Below, in pieces: positions 1 through 9,146 of a stretch of DNA of 64,000 nt. The DNA lies in NCBI RefSeq assembly GCF_021390325.1, contig NZ_JAJUWU010000007.1, positions 1-64,000 on the forward strand, given 5' to 3'. This stretch comes from Jiella avicenniae (lineage in GTDB: Bacteria; Pseudomonadota; Alphaproteobacteria; Rhizobiales; Rhizobiaceae). The notes beneath the pieces are model-generated. The model was given only the letters and a program-made list of their open reading frames with translations, did not search any database and had not been told where the DNA came from. The translations under genes were made by a program, and so were the position numbers. The first letter of the stretch is position 1, and each line of letters opens with the position of its first letter.

Positions 1-157
1 GAGCTTCATAGTCTGAGCGAAGCGGAATGGGCGGGGCCATGGCGAACAAACTCCTGTTCGCCATCTTGAATCATATCCCGGACGGGTCGGGAATCCCATA
101 CGAGTCAGTCAATGCGGGAATTGGTATTAGACGCGAAGCGGCTAAACGATAGAAATC

Positions 158-257
158 GCAAGAGAGGGGTTTCACCCTGTCCGCCCATGCACCGTTGCAT
201 CGCCAATGCGCCCTGTTCTCGGTCGCGGCGGCTGAAACGGGGATACCCCTCTCTTGC
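158..257. repeat. 100-bp unit with 13-bp terminal inverted repeats
   Basis: The arms GCAAGAGAGGGGT (158-170) and ACCCCTCTCTTGC (245-257) are perfect reverse complements bounding a 100-bp unit. The interior (171-244) has no coding sense that I can see. The size and ends suggest a small non-autonomous mobile or mosaic intergenic repeat, or a long hairpin RNA. No flanking direct repeat was recognised. Confidence 0.6.
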
Positions 258-310
258 CATTCTCAAGGTTTGGACGACGCTCCGCGCCGCCCAACTCCTT
301 GGAATGGCTT

Positions 311-332
311 TCTCTCCCACGGAGGGGAGAGA
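311..332. repeat. Short hairpin
   Basis: TCTCTCCC (311-318) and GGGAGAGA (325-332) pair perfectly around a 6-nt loop. There is no T-tract on either side, so a terminator role is not supported. It is probably part of the intergenic repeat cluster. Confidence 0.5.
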
Positions 333-426
333 GGGCGCGCGGGAGCTGAAGCGGGCGCCCCTTTGAAGGTTTTCACCGCTGAAGCCGCTGCCCTGGCGGC
401 AGAACTGGACGCGTCACCCGCCGCGT

Positions 427-547
427 CGTCATTCTCGGGCCAAGTCCCGAGAATCCAGGGGCCGCGCTTCGAACGCCCGATGTCGCCACGTTACCGGCCT
501 GCCTCCGGCGCTCTTCTGGATTCTCGGCACGGGGGCCGAGAATGACG
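427..547. repeat. 121-bp palindromic intergenic repeat
   Basis: The ends are CGTCATTCTCGG (427-438) and its perfect reverse complement CCGAGAATGACG (536-547). Each end also folds on itself: ATTCTCGG pairs with CCGAGAAT in both the left half (431-454) and the right half (519-543). This nested design and the ATTCTCGG/CCGAGAAT motif resemble dispersed intergenic palindromes I know from rhizobial genomes; the family assignment is from memory. It carries no gene. Confidence 0.65.
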
Positions 548-916
548 CCGAGCCTCGGGGGAAAGAGGGCGCCTCGTCCTGTTCCGCAAAAAAGATATCC
601 CCATCCCCTAACTCCACCCGTATCATCCCCCGACCGCCGGCCCACGGAACGGGCACGAATGATCACCGGGATCGTTCGGGGGCCGGCGGGCGGTGTCCGC
701 GGCGGAGCGCTCTTCCGGAGGGTGGCCGTCCCGGACGGTTGCGAGGCGCCGCTGGCCCCTCCTCGACTATGCGGGGGGTGCGGATCGGTCCGCTTGACCG
801 GGGGCACCCGGGAAGCGCCAGCCGCCATCGCGACGACCCGTCCCCGCCGCGGCAGCGTCGGGGTCGCCGAAAAGGCAGCGGGTCGGCGCGATGCATCGCG
901 ACCGTAACGCACCGCG

Positions 917-977
917 CGGGATGCCGGAGGCGGACCGTACAAATACAAAGTTCGGAGGGTCTGCCTCCGGCATCCCG
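917..977. repeat. Long hairpin downstream of sthA
   Basis: CGGGATGCCGGAGGC (917-931) and GCCTCCGGCATCCCG (963-977) form a perfect 15-bp stem. Four more pairs plus one G-T wobble continue inward (932-936 with 958-962), leaving an AT-richer loop of about 21 nt. It lies about 100 nt beyond the sthA stop on the minus strand. It could be a processing or termination hairpin or another dispersed palindrome, and it lacks a T-tract. Confidence 0.55.
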
Positions 978-1080
978 TCGCCCGCCCTCTGGAGCGCGGC
1001 GGCCGAAACGACGCTCCATCCCTTCGCGGCTTTCGCCGGCGAGGCGGTTTTCGCGCGCCCGCCGGTGAGAGGCGCCGGCG

Positions 1081-2502
1081 CTATTCGTCGCCGGAAATAT
1101 GCGGCGCCGCGTCCGGGCCGGCCATGCGGTTGTAGGCGTCGAGGGCGGCGACCTTATAGGCCTCGGCGAGGGTGGGATAGTTGAAGGTGTTCTCGACGAA
1201 ATAGTCGAGCGTGCCCTTGAGGTTGAGCACGGCCTGGCCGATGTGGATCAGCTCGGTCGCGCCTTCGCCGACGATGTGGCAGCCGAGGAGCCGGCGGGTC
1301 TTGAGGCTGAAGATCATCTTCAGCATGCCCCGGTCGAGGCCCATGATGTGGCCGCGCGAGGTCTCGCGGAAGCGGGCGACGCCGGTCTCGTAGGGAATGT
1401 TCCGCTCGGCGACTTCCCGCTCGGTCATGCCGACCATCGACATTTCCGGCACCGAATAGATGCCGTAGGGGAAATAGTCCGGCGGCTCGACGGCGGTGAA
1501 GCCGAAGGCGTGGCAGGCGGCGACGCGGCCCTGTTCCATCGAGGTCGAGGCGAGACTCGGAAAGCCGATGACGTCGCCGGCGGCGTAGATGTGCGGCACT
1601 TCGGTCTGCAGGGTCTTCGGGTCGACCTTGAGGCGCCCGCGATGATCGGTGGTCAGCCCGCAGGCGTCGAGATTGAGCACCCGGGTCGAGCCCATGCGGC
1701 CGGCGGCGAAGAGCACCATCTGGGTGCGCACGTGCCGCCCGCCCTCGAGCACGATCTCGCAGGCGTCGCCGGTCCTCGTCACGCGCTCGACCTTGTGGCC
1801 GAAGCGCAGCGCCATGCCGCTGTCGCGCAGCTGGTAGGTGAAGTCCGACAGGAGTTCCTTGTCGAGGAAGTCGAGCATCGAATCGCGCGGCTCGATCAGC
1901 GTCACCTTGACGTCGAGCGCGCTGAAGATCGTCGCATATTCGACGCCGATGACGCCGGCCCCGATCACCGCGATCGAGCGGGGCAGCGAAGCGAGATCGA
2001 TGATCTCGTCCGAGTCGAGGACGGTCTTGCCGTCGAAGGGGATGTAGTCCGGCCGGAACGGGTGGGTGCCGGTGGCGATCAGGAAGTGGCCGCCGCCGAA
2101 CTGGTGGATCTCGCCTTCGTCGCCCAGCACCTCGATCGTGTGGGCGTCGACGAACCGCGCCTCGCCGCGCAGCACCGAGACCCGGTTGCGGGCGAACTGA
2201 TGCTCCAGCACCTCGACCTCGTGGGTGAGGGTGAGGTGCAGCCGATCGCGCAGGTCGTTCGCGGTGATGTCCTTCTTGACCCGGTAGGCCCGGCCGTAGA
2301 ACCCTCGCTCGCGCCAGCCCGAAAGATTGAGCACGGTCTCGCGCAGGGTCTTCGAGGGGATCGTGCCGGTGTGGACCGAGACGCCGCCGACCTTGCGCCC
2401 GCGTTCGACGACGAGGACGCTGCGCCCCAGCTTGGCGGCCTGGATGGCGGCTCGGCGGCCGGAGGGGCCCGAGCCGATGACGATGAAGTCGTATTGCTCC
2501 AC
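1081..2502 (-). CDS. sthA: Si-specific (soluble) NAD(P)+ transhydrogenase
   Basis: Soluble cytoplasmic flavoprotein that balances NADH and NADPH pools. The product (473 aa from the chosen start) belongs to the pyridine nucleotide-disulfide oxidoreductase family: an FAD Rossmann motif GSGPSG at residues 10-15, a second nucleotide-binding motif VIGAGVIG near residues 178-185, and a C-terminal dimerisation domain. The position of the redox disulfide in lipoamide dehydrogenases reads VHTGTIPSKT without the cysteine pair, which is the hallmark of SthA. The start is taken as GTG at 2500-2502 (V-E-Q-Y-D-F), preceded by a GAGGT-like ribosome site; an in-frame ATG at 2571 would add 23 residues unlike the family. 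It is divergent from gshB, so both genes relate to redox balance. Confidence 0.9.
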   Translation of the reverse strand: MEQYDFIVIGSGPSGRRAAIQAAKLGRSVLVVERGRKVGGVSVHTGTIPSKTLRETVLNLSGWRERGFYGRAYRVKKDITANDLRDRLHLTLTHEVEVLEHQFARNRVSVLRGEARFVDAHTIEVLGDEGEIHQFGGGHFLIATGTHPFRPDYIPFDGKTVLDSDEIIDLASLPRSIAVIGAGVIGVEYATIFSALDVKVTLIEPRDSMLDFLDKELLSDFTYQLRDSGMALRFGHKVERVTRTGDACEIVLEGGRHVRTQMVLFAAGRMGSTRVLNLDACGLTTDHRGRLKVDPKTLQTEVPHIYAAGDVIGFPSLASTSMEQGRVAACHAFGFTAVEPPDYFPYGIYSVPEMSMVGMTEREVAERNIPYETGVARFRETSRGHIMGLDRGMLKMIFSLKTRRLLGCHIVGEGATELIHIGQAVLNLKGTLDYFVENTFNYPTLAEAYKVAALDAYNRMAGPDAAPHISGDE

Positions 2503-2767
2503 GATCGGACCTCGATCTGACAATTCCACGTAAAGTCCGATTCCAGCTACCGCCGGAACCGACTTTTGCAACGCAGCAACTACATCTTTCCGCTTTTACG
2601 GGCCTTGCCGGTCGGGCAAGCGGCGGCGGATCGCCCGAGACGGCACTGCGACCGCTGCGGAATGGGACGCGGGCGGTGACCGATCCATCAACGGCGCCGA
2701 CATTGCCACGGGCGGGGCGCGGCGCTACCACCAGCCGCAACGATCACGATCAAGCGGAGATGCCGCC

Positions 2768-3706
2768 ATGGCGCTCGATGTCGCCGTCCAGATGGACCAC
2801 GTCTCGTCGATTTCGATCAAGGGCGATTCGACCTTCGCCATCTGCCTCGAGGCCCAGCGCCGGGGGCACTCGCTGTTCCACTACACGCCGGAGAAGCTGT
2901 CGCTGCGCGACGGCAGGGTGACGGTGCGCGGCGAGGCGATGGAACTGCGGGAAGAGGAGGGCAACCACTTCACCCTCGGCCCGGCGGAAAAGCGCGATCT
3001 CGGCGAGGCGGACGTCGTGCTCCTGCGCCAGGATCCGCCCTTCGACATGGCCTACATCACCTCGACCCACATCCTCGAACGGGTGCAGCCGAAGACGCTG
3101 GTGGTCAACGATCCGGCCTCGGTGCGCAATGCGCCGGAGAAGATCTTCGTCACCGAGTTTCCCGAGCTGATGCCGGAAACGCTGATCACCAAGGACATCG
3201 CCGAGGTGATGGATTTCCGGGCCGAGTTCGGCGAGATCGTCATGAAGCCGCTCTACGGCAATGGCGGGGCGGGAGTCTTCCACATCACCAGGGAAGACCG
3301 CAACCTCACCTCGTTCTTCGAGACCTTCGGCCTTCTGTTCCGCGAGCCCTTCATCGTCCAGCGCTATCTGAAGGACGTGCGCCAGGGGGACAAGCGGATC
3401 ATCCTCGTCGACGGCGAGATCGCCGGAGCGATCAACCGCGTCCCGGCCGAGACCGACGCGCGCTCCAACATGCATGTCGGGGGCGTCGCCACCGCCACCG
3501 AACTGACGGCGCGCGAACGGGAGATCTGCGAGCGGATCGGGCCGGCGCTGAAGGAGCGCGACCTGTTGTTCGTCGGCATCGACGTCATCGGCGGGCTGCT
3601 CACCGAGATCAACGTCACCTCGCCGACGGGCATCCGCGAGGTCTCCCGCTTCGGCGGCAACGACATCGCGGCGATGATCTGGGACGCCATCGAGGCGCGG
3701 CTCTGA
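2768..3706 (+). CDS. gshB: Glutathione synthetase
   Basis: Joins gamma-glutamylcysteine and glycine with ATP, the second step of glutathione synthesis in the cytosol. The 312-residue length fits bacterial GshB. Residues 1-120 form the pre-ATP-grasp domain. The ATP-grasp part includes [13 protein letters not shown] from Met159 and the metal/substrate segment [13 protein letters not shown] near the C-terminus, both typical of the family. The ATG at 2768 follows AGCGGAG and is the natural start. The gene has no overlapping neighbour; sthA points the other way. An 8-bp hairpin follows it. Confidence 0.95.
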   Translation: MALDVAVQMDHVSSISIKGDSTFAICLEAQRRGHSLFHYTPEKLSLRDGRVTVRGEAMELREEEGNHFTLGPAEKRDLGEADVVLLRQDPPFDMAYITSTHILERVQPKTLVVNDPASVRNAPEKIFVTEFPELMPETLITKDIAEVMDFRAEFGEIVMKPLYGNGGAGVFHITREDRNLTSFFETFGLLFREPFIVQRYLKDVRQGDKRIILVDGEIAGAINRVPAETDARSNMHVGGVATATELTAREREICERIGPALKERDLLFVGIDVIGGLLTEINVTSPTGIREVSRFGGNDIAAMIWDAIEARL

Positions 3707-3769
3707 GGCGGCGCCGGGCCGATCACGGCATGGGCGACGGAGGCGGGCCTTCGGTCTTCGTTCAACATG

Positions 3770-3791
3770 AACGGCGGATGAAGCCGCCGTT
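3770..3791 (+). terminator. Hairpin after gshB (terminator-like, no T-tract)
   Basis: AACGGCGG (3770-3777) pairs with CCGCCGTT (3784-3791) around ATGAAG. It stands about 65 nt after the gshB stop and before the SH3-protein gene. Without a T-run it may be a weak or Rho-assisted terminator. Confidence 0.4.
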
Positions 3792-3881
3792 ACGGAACCG
3801 TTCGGACGCACTATGTTTTCCTGCAGTCGAAATGGTCGGGAGCCCTCGACCACGGATCTTTCGGCAGGAGGAACACCCATC

Positions 3882-4610
3882 ATGAAGAAGACTCTTCTCG
3901 CGGCCGCCGCTCTGGCGAGCGCCGTCGCGGTTCCCGCAGGCTCGGCCTACGCCTCGGAAAAGGCCATCGCCACCACCAACGTCAATCTGCGCGCCGGACC
4001 CTCGACCGACTATCCCGTCGTCGACGTGCTCGTCGCCGGCGAGGGGCTGCGGGTGTTCGGCTGCCTGCAGACCCGCTCCTGGTGCGACGTTCGGTTTCGC
4101 GGCCAGCGCGGCTGGATCTCGGCGAACTACATCGCGCTGACCGGCGGCAACTATTCCGGGCGGCACGATTTCGATCCCTATTCGGCGCCGGTGATCACCT
4201 TCTCGATCGACAGCTACTGGGGCGATCACTATCGCAGCCGCAACTTCTATCACAATCGCGACCGCTTCCGGGGCCACCGGGGACCGGGTCGTGATCGCGG
4301 CGATTGGGGTCGCGACCGTCACGACCGTGGCGACCGTCATCGCGGCGATCGTGGGCGCGACTATGGTGACCGTGATGGCCGCGACGACGATCGCGGCCGG
4401 GACTTCGGCGATCGCGACGGGCGCGGTGGACGCGGTGACTTCGATCGCCGGCGTCCCGACGATCGGGCCGACTTCGATCGCCGTGGCCGTGGCGACGATC
4501 GGCGTGGCGATTTCTTCCGGCGCGATCGTGACGGCGACGATCGCGGCCCGCGTCACGACGGAGGACGGCGCGGGGACGGACCGCCGCGGCCGCTCTACCG
4601 CGTCGACTGA
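3882..4610 (+). CDS. Secreted SH3b-domain protein with Arg/Asp/Gly-rich tail
   Basis: A 242-residue exported protein of unknown exact role. Residues 1-24 are a Sec signal peptide with an A-Y-A cleavage site. Residues 28-87 are a bacterial SH3 domain (V-N-L-R-A-G-P-S, then G-W-I-S-A-N-Y), a fold that often binds peptidoglycan or peptide ligands. From about residue 126 to the end the protein is low-complexity, built from repeated R-D-R-G-D-, D-R-G- and R-G-G-like blocks, so it is highly charged and probably disordered. ATG 3882 is chosen because GGCAGGAGG lies just upstream and it starts the signal peptide; an earlier in-frame ATG at 3813 has neither. The gene is monocistronic with a strong terminator. 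Function is inferred only as envelope-associated. Confidence 0.8.
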   Translation: MKKTLLAAAALASAVAVPAGSAYASEKAIATTNVNLRAGPSTDYPVVDVLVAGEGLRVFGCLQTRSWCDVRFRGQRGWISANYIALTGGNYSGRHDFDPYSAPVITFSIDSYWGDHYRSRNFYHNRDRFRGHRGPGRDRGDWGRDRHDRGDRHRGDRGRDYGDRDGRDDDRGRDFGDRDGRGGRGDFDRRRPDDRADFDRRGRGDDRRGDFFRRDRDGDDRGPRHDGGRRGDGPPRPLYRVD

Positions 4611-4673
4611 ACCTTTGGCAGCGCGCTTCCGCTCGAGACTGCCGGCGGGATCCGTCGTGACGAGAAAGATGGC

Positions 4674-4708
4674 GATGCCGGCCGAGGGGGCCGGCATCCG
4701 GCTTTTGC
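4674..4708 (+). terminator. Rho-independent terminator of the SH3-protein gene
   Basis: GATGCCGGCC (4674-4683) and GGCCGGCATC (4689-4698) form a perfect 10-bp stem with a 5-nt loop. A CGGCTTTTGCTT stretch follows. It is 64 nt after the stop codon. Confidence 0.7.
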
Positions 4709-4870
4709 TTGCGCCTTGCCGTCTGCTTGGAGATGGACCATCGCTGTGCTAAGGCCCGCTCGATGCCGAGCGAAGAAGCGGCCGTCTCCGGTCGGCGCGA
4801 GGCCGGCGAGCTACGGGCGCCCGTGCCGCCGAGCCGACTTGCCAACGAGCCAAAGCGGGAGAGTGACAGC

Positions 4871-6187
4871 ATGAGCCATGCCCCCAGTGCCGACGCGAAG
4901 AGCGATTTCTCCGGCTTCTTCACCACTCCGGTCGCCGAGAGCGATCCCGAACTCTTCTCCGCCATGGAGAAGGAACTCGGTCGCCAGCGCCACGAGATCG
5001 AACTGATCGCCTCGGAGAACATCGTCTCGCGCGCCGTGATGGAAGCGCAGGGCTCCGTCCTGACCAACAAATATGCCGAGGGCTATCCCGGCCGGCGCTA
5101 CTATGGCGGCTGCCAGTACGTCGACATCGTCGAGGAACTGGCGATCGATCGGGTGAAACAGCTTTTCGGCTGCGCCTTCGCCAACGTCCAGGCCAATTCC
5201 GGCAGCCAGGCCAACCAGGCGGTGCTGCTGGCGCTGTCGAAGCCCGGCGCGACGCTGCTCGGCATGAGCCTCGACGCCGGCGGCCATCTCACCCACGGCG
5301 CCAAGCCGAACCTGTCCGGCCGCTGGTTCAACGCCGTGCAGTACGGTCTCGACACCTCGACCGGCCTCATCGACTACGACCAGGTGGAAAGCCTCGCCCT
5401 CGACCACAAGCCGGAGGTGATCGTCGCCGGCGGCTCGGCCTATTCGCGGCAGATCGACTTCGCGCGCTTCCGCGCCATCGCCGACAAGGTCGGCGCCTAT
5501 CTCTGGGTCGACATGGCGCATTTCGCCGGTCTCGTCGCGGCCGGCCATCATCCGAGCCCGTTCCCGCACGCCCATGTCGCGACCTCGACGACCCACAAGA
5601 CCCTGCGCGGCCCGCGCGGCGGCATCGTTCTGACCAACGACGAAGAGATCGCCAAGAAGATCAACTCGGCAATCTTCCCGGGCCTCCAGGGCGGCCCGCT
5701 GATGCATGTCATCGCCGGCAAGGCGGTGGCCTTCGGCGAGGCGCTGCAGCCGGCCTTCAAGTCCTATATCGGCGCGGTCTGCGAGAACGCCAAGGTTCTC
5801 GCCGAGACGCTGCGCGAGGGCGGTCTCGACATCGTCTCCGGCGGCACCGACACGCATCTGATGCTGGTCGACCTCCGGCCGATGAACCTCACCGGCAAGG
5901 CGTCGGAAAAGGCGCTCGGCCGGGCGAACGTCACCTGCAACAAGAACGGCGTGCCGAACGACCCGCAGAAGCCGATGATCACCTCGGGCATCCGGCTCGG
6001 AACCCCGGCGGCGACCAGCCGCGGCTTCGGCACGGCCGAATTCCGCGAGGTCGGCAAGCTGATTCTCGAAGTGCTGGACAGCCTGCGCAAGTCCAACTCC
6101 GAGGAGGGCAACGCCGAGGTCGAAGCTTCGGTGAAAGAGCGGGTCGTCGCGCTGACCGACCGTTTTCCGATCTATCAGGCGATCTGA
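4871..6187 (+). CDS. glyA: Serine hydroxymethyltransferase
   Basis: PLP enzyme that interconverts serine and glycine while loading tetrahydrofolate with a one-carbon unit. The protein has 438 aa, the usual length. Residues near 40-60 carry [10 protein letters not shown], and the PLP lysine sits in [12 protein letters not shown] (Lys243). The start at ATG 4871 (MSHAPSAD) follows GCGGGAGAGTGAC; an in-frame upstream ATG at 4709 would add 54 poorly conserved residues across the promoter region. It leads the glyA-nrdR-rib cluster, but a strong terminator separates it from nrdR. I saw no glycine riboswitch in its 260-nt leader. Confidence 0.97.
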   Translation: MSHAPSADAKSDFSGFFTTPVAESDPELFSAMEKELGRQRHEIELIASENIVSRAVMEAQGSVLTNKYAEGYPGRRYYGGCQYVDIVEELAIDRVKQLFGCAFANVQANSGSQANQAVLLALSKPGATLLGMSLDAGGHLTHGAKPNLSGRWFNAVQYGLDTSTGLIDYDQVESLALDHKPEVIVAGGSAYSRQIDFARFRAIADKVGAYLWVDMAHFAGLVAAGHHPSPFPHAHVATSTTHKTLRGPRGGIVLTNDEEIAKKINSAIFPGLQGGPLMHVIAGKAVAFGEALQPAFKSYIGAVCENAKVLAETLREGGLDIVSGGTDTHLMLVDLRPMNLTGKASEKALGRANVTCNKNGVPNDPQKPMITSGIRLGTPAATSRGFGTAEFREVGKLILEVLDSLRKSNSEEGNAEVEASVKERVVALTDRFPIYQAI

Positions 6188-6228
6188 GCGGGGCGAAACT
6201 TTTCGGCCGGCCAAGCCATCATTATCTG

Positions 6229-6254
6229 AAAAGGCCGCCCTCGCGCGGCCTTTT
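6229..6254 (+). terminator. Rho-independent terminator of glyA
   Basis: AAAAGGCCGC (6229-6238) pairs with GCGGCCTTTT (6245-6254) over 10 bp with a 6-nt loop. The T-run is part of the stem end and is followed by CTTC. It lies 42 nt after the glyA stop. Confidence 0.8.
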
Positions 6255-6283
6255 CTTCGTATGAATCCAGGAGTGCCGAAACG

Positions 6284-6802
6284 ATGCGCTGCCCCTTTTG
6301 CGGGTCCCAGGACAGCCAGGTGAAGGATTCGCGCCCCGCCGAGGACGGCGCGGCGATCCGCCGGCGGCGGGTCTGCCCGGACTGCTCGGGCCGTTTCACC
6401 ACCTTCGAGCGGGTGCAGCTGCGCGAACTGCACGTCCTGAAGAAATCCGGCAAGCGCGTGCCCTTCGAGCGCGACAAGCTCGCCCGGTCGATCGAGATCG
6501 CGCTCAGAAAGCGTCCGGTCGATCCGGCGAGGGTCGAGCGGATGATCTCCGGCATCGTCCGCCGGCTCGAGCAGATGGGCGAGGCGGAAGTGCGGTCGGA
6601 CGTGATCGGCGCGATGGTGATGGAGGCGCTGAGGGGCCTCGACGACGTCGCCTATGTGCGCTTCGCCTCGGTCTATCGCGACTTCGCCGAGGCCAGCGAC
6701 TTCGAATCGGTGATCGGCGAACTGGCGCGCACGCACAAGGAAGCGGTGATTGCCGCGCCGCCGGCCGTTTCGCTCGAAGCGGACGATCCCCATGACGACT
6801 GA
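6284..6802 (+). CDS. nrdR: Transcriptional repressor NrdR
   Basis: Zinc-ribbon/ATP-cone repressor of ribonucleotide reductase genes that senses ATP/dATP. The N-terminus has the four zinc ligands C3-x2-C6 and C31-x2-C34 and the basic DNA-binding R-R-R-R-V segment between them. An ATP-cone covers roughly residues 49-139. At 172 aa it is slightly longer than most homologues because of a short variable C-terminus. It starts the nrdR-ribD-ribE-ribH-nusB operon and overlaps ribD by 11 bp, an arrangement common in bacteria. I noticed no NrdR boxes in the window, consistent with the nrd genes being elsewhere. Confidence 0.95.
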   Translation: MRCPFCGSQDSQVKDSRPAEDGAAIRRRRVCPDCSGRFTTFERVQLRELHVLKKSGKRVPFERDKLARSIEIALRKRPVDPARVERMISGIVRRLEQMGEAEVRSDVIGAMVMEALRGLDDVAYVRFASVYRDFAEASDFESVIGELARTHKEAVIAAPPAVSLEADDPHDD

Positions 6803-7940
6803 GCTTCCAGCCTTCTCGCCGGAACGGCCGGAGGACCGGCGCTTCATGGCGGCGGCGATCCGCTATGCCATGCGCAATGCCGGCCGGACGGGGACCAATC
6901 CTTCCGTCGCCACGCTGATCGTCCAGGACGACGGCGACGGGCGGGGCCCCCGGATCGTCGGGCGCGGCGTCACCGCCCTCGGTGGCCGGCCCCATGCCGA
7001 AGCGGGCGCGCTCGCCGAGGCGGGAGATCTCGCGCGCGGCGCGACGGCCTACGTGACGCTCGAACCCTGCGCCCATCACGGCCGCACGCCCCCCTGCGCC
7101 GAGGCGCTCGTCCGGGCCGGCATCTCCCGCGTTGTGTCGGCCGCCGCCGATCCGGATCCGCGGGTGAACGGCAAGGGGCACGGGATGCTGCTGGCCGGCG
7201 GGGTCGCGGTCACGCCGAAGGTGATGGCGAAGGAGGCCGCCCGCACGATCGAGGGCTACCTCACCCGGCACCGGCTCGGAAGGCCGGGCGTGACCCTGAA
7301 ACTCGCTCTGTCGCGGGACGGGCGGATCGGCGTGAGGGGCGGCGGGCAGGTGAAGATCACCGGCCCGATCTCCGACGCCCAGACCCATCTCGTGCGGGCC
7401 CGCAACGACGCCATCCTCGTCGGCGCCGGGACCGCGCTCGACGACGATCCGCGGCTCGACTGCCGGCTGCCGGGCATGGCGGGCCGCTCGCCGGCGCGCA
7501 TCGTCCTCGATCCGCATCTGCGCACGTCGCCGGAGATGACGGTGGCGCGCACCGCAAGGACCGTGCCGACGATGATCGCGACCTATGAGGCTTCCGACGC
7601 CGACCGCCGCGCAGCGCTTGCCGCCGAGGGCGTGTCCTTCGTCGCCTGCGTGCCCGATCCGGAGACCGGCCTCGTGGCACTGCCCGAGCTTCTGGAAGAT
7701 CTCGCGGCGACGGGGATCACCTCGATCATGGTCGAGGGCGGGGCGACGATCGCGGCGAGTTTCCTCGACGCCGCGCTGGTCGACCGGCTGATCCTCGCCG
7801 AGGGCGCCGTCGAGATCGGCGAGGACGGGCTGAAGGCGCCGATCGACGTCGATGCTGCGAGGCGGCGTTTCAAACTCCTGCGCCAGGACGTCTTCGGCGC
7901 CGACAGATGGTTCGAATTTGCTTGTGGGGATGGGCTCTGA
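6792..7940 (+). CDS. ribD: Bifunctional pyrimidine deaminase/reductase RibD
   Basis: Carries out the deamination and side-chain reduction steps of riboflavin synthesis. Residues 1 to about 150 are a zinc cytidine-deaminase-like domain with H68-A-E70 and P-C93-A-H-H-G-R-T-P-P-C102. Residues from about 155 to the end (382 aa) are the NADPH reductase domain. ATG 6792 lies inside the end of nrdR (11-bp overlap), giving coupled translation; an in-frame ATG at 6750 lies deeper inside nrdR and is not needed. The stop TGA shares its A with the ATG of ribE. Confidence 0.95.
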   Translation: MTTELPAFSPERPEDRRFMAAAIRYAMRNAGRTGTNPSVATLIVQDDGDGRGPRIVGRGVTALGGRPHAEAGALAEAGDLARGATAYVTLEPCAHHGRTPPCAEALVRAGISRVVSAAADPDPRVNGKGHGMLLAGGVAVTPKVMAKEAARTIEGYLTRHRLGRPGVTLKLALSRDGRIGVRGGGQVKITGPISDAQTHLVRARNDAILVGAGTALDDDPRLDCRLPGMAGRSPARIVLDPHLRTSPEMTVARTARTVPTMIATYEASDADRRAALAAEGVSFVACVPDPETGLVALPELLEDLAATGITSIMVEGGATIAASFLDAALVDRLILAEGAVEIGEDGLKAPIDVDAARRRFKLLRQDVFGADRWFEFACGDGL

Positions 7941-8551
7941 TGTTCACCGGGATCGTCACCGACATCGGCCGGATCGAGGCCGTCGCCCCGCGGAACGAGG
8001 GGAGAGCTTTCCGCGTCGCCACCGAATACGATCCCAGGGGCATCGAGATCGGCGCGTCGATCGCCTGCGCCGGGGTGTGCCTGACGGTGACGGCGCTGTC
8101 CGAGGCGACGTCGAACGCCCGCTGGTTCGAGGTGGAAGCCTGGGAGGAAGCGCTGCGGCTGACGACGGCCGGCGGGTGGCAGACGGGAAGCCGCATCAAT
8201 CTCGAACGCTCGCTCAAGGTCGGCGACGAACTCGGCGGCCATCTCGTCTCGGGTCACGTCGACGGGCTGGCGGAGATCGTGGCGCGCGAGGAGGAAGGCG
8301 AGGCCGTCCGGTTTCGCCTGAGGGCGCCGCAGGATCTCGAGCGCTACATCGCCCGCAAGGGCTCGATCTGTCTCGACGGGACCTCGCTGACCGTCAATTC
8401 GGTCGAGGACGACGTCTTCGACGTCCTGCTCATCCGCCATTCGCTCGCCGTAACCACATGGGGCGATCGGCAGGTCGGCGACCTCGTCAATCTTGAGATC
8501 GACCAGATTGCGCGCTATGCGGAGCGCCTGTTCGGCGCGCCGACCGGCTGA
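7940..8551 (+). CDS. ribE: Riboflavin synthase, alpha subunit
   Basis: Final riboflavin enzyme: dismutates two 6,7-dimethyl-8-ribityllumazine molecules. The family signature M-F-T-G-I-V opens the protein, and two lumazine-binding barrels follow (about residues 1-97 and 98-195) in 203 aa. The start is the ATG overlapping the ribD stop (TGATG at 7938-7942). An in-frame start at 7907 inside ribD would only add non-homologous residues. It is followed after 143 nt by ribH, so the last two enzymes of the pathway are adjacent. Confidence 0.95.
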   Translation: MFTGIVTDIGRIEAVAPRNEGRAFRVATEYDPRGIEIGASIACAGVCLTVTALSEATSNARWFEVEAWEEALRLTTAGGWQTGSRINLERSLKVGDELGGHLVSGHVDGLAEIVAREEEGEAVRFRLRAPQDLERYIARKGSICLDGTSLTVNSVEDDVFDVLLIRHSLAVTTWGDRQVGDLVNLEIDQIARYAERLFGAPTG

Positions 8552-8694
8552 AGCGACCCGTTCGCTTCTCTTCCGGCTCCGCGCCGCTCTCGATCTTACG
8601 CTCCACGTCGCCCAGCAGATCCGCGGATTCATCGAGTGACCGGTCGGCGCCCGGAAGCGCCCAGCGGCGACCAGGCCTTGAAAGGGCACATTCC

Positions 8695-9144
8695 ATGGCG
8701 GCCAAACCGCACATCCTGATCGTCGAGGCGCGCTATTACGAGCACATCGCCGATCATCTTCTCAACGGCGCCAAGCGCGCGCTCGACGAAGCGGGAGCGA
8801 CCTACGAGGTCGTCACCGTGCCGGGCGCGCTGGAGGTTCCCGCCGCGATCGGCTTCGCCCTGTCCGGCGCCGACGGCGGCGGCACCGAATTCGACGGCTA
8901 TGTCGCACTCGGTTGCGTCATTCGCGGCGAGACGTTTCACTTCGACATCGTCGCGGGCGAATCCGCCCGCGCCCTGATGTCGCTCACCGTCGACGAGGGG
9001 CTCGCGCTCGGCAACGCCATTCTCACCGTCGAGACCGAGGAGCAGGCGCTGGTGCGGGCCGACCCGGCGCGCAAGAACAAGGGCGGCGAGGCAGCGCAGG
9101 TCGCGTTGCGCATGATCGCCCTCAGGGATCATTTCGGAGCCTGA
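8695..9144 (+). CDS. ribH: 6,7-dimethyl-8-ribityllumazine synthase
   Basis: Condenses the RibD-derived pyrimidine with 3,4-dihydroxy-2-butanone 4-phosphate; normally assembles as pentamers or icosahedra. The 149-residue protein begins I-L-I-V-E-A-R-Y-Y and holds the substrate loop [12 protein letters not shown], whose histidine is the catalytic residue of the family. The other precursor would come from the RibB domain encoded at 42445-43578, far from this cluster. nusB follows two bases after the stop, so the pair is co-transcribed. Confidence 0.96.
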   Translation: MAAKPHILIVEARYYEHIADHLLNGAKRALDEAGATYEVVTVPGALEVPAAIGFALSGADGGGTEFDGYVALGCVIRGETFHFDIVAGESARALMSLTVDEGLALGNAILTVETEEQALVRADPARKNKGGEAAQVALRMIALRDHFGA

Positions 9145-9146
9145 CG

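Larger units (their letters stand above)
1..1080. other. Gene-free stretch with several palindromic units
   Basis: No open frame in this stretch looks like a known protein: the available frames are short, Arg/Pro/Gly-rich and overlap on both strands, as expected by chance in GC-rich DNA. Instead it holds at least four inverted-repeat structures, listed separately at 158-257, 311-332, 427-547 and 917-977. It lies downstream of the minus-strand sthA stop at 1081, so the hairpin at 917-977 could end that transcript. The left end may belong to a gene or RNA outside the window. Confidence 0.7.

Noticed and set aside
112-200. D-arm-like GGAATTGGTA...GACGCG resembling a leucine tRNA
   Set aside because: The acceptor and T-arm partners cannot be paired and no GTTCGA-type T-loop follows; chance similarity.
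4257-4610. Direct-repeat array or CRISPR in the GC-rich repeats
   Set aside because: The repeats are codon-based RGD/DRG units of a protein tail, of irregular length and without spacers.
4811-6847. 678-codon minus-strand frame opposite glyA and nrdR
   Set aside because: Shadow of two well-recognised genes; no signature.
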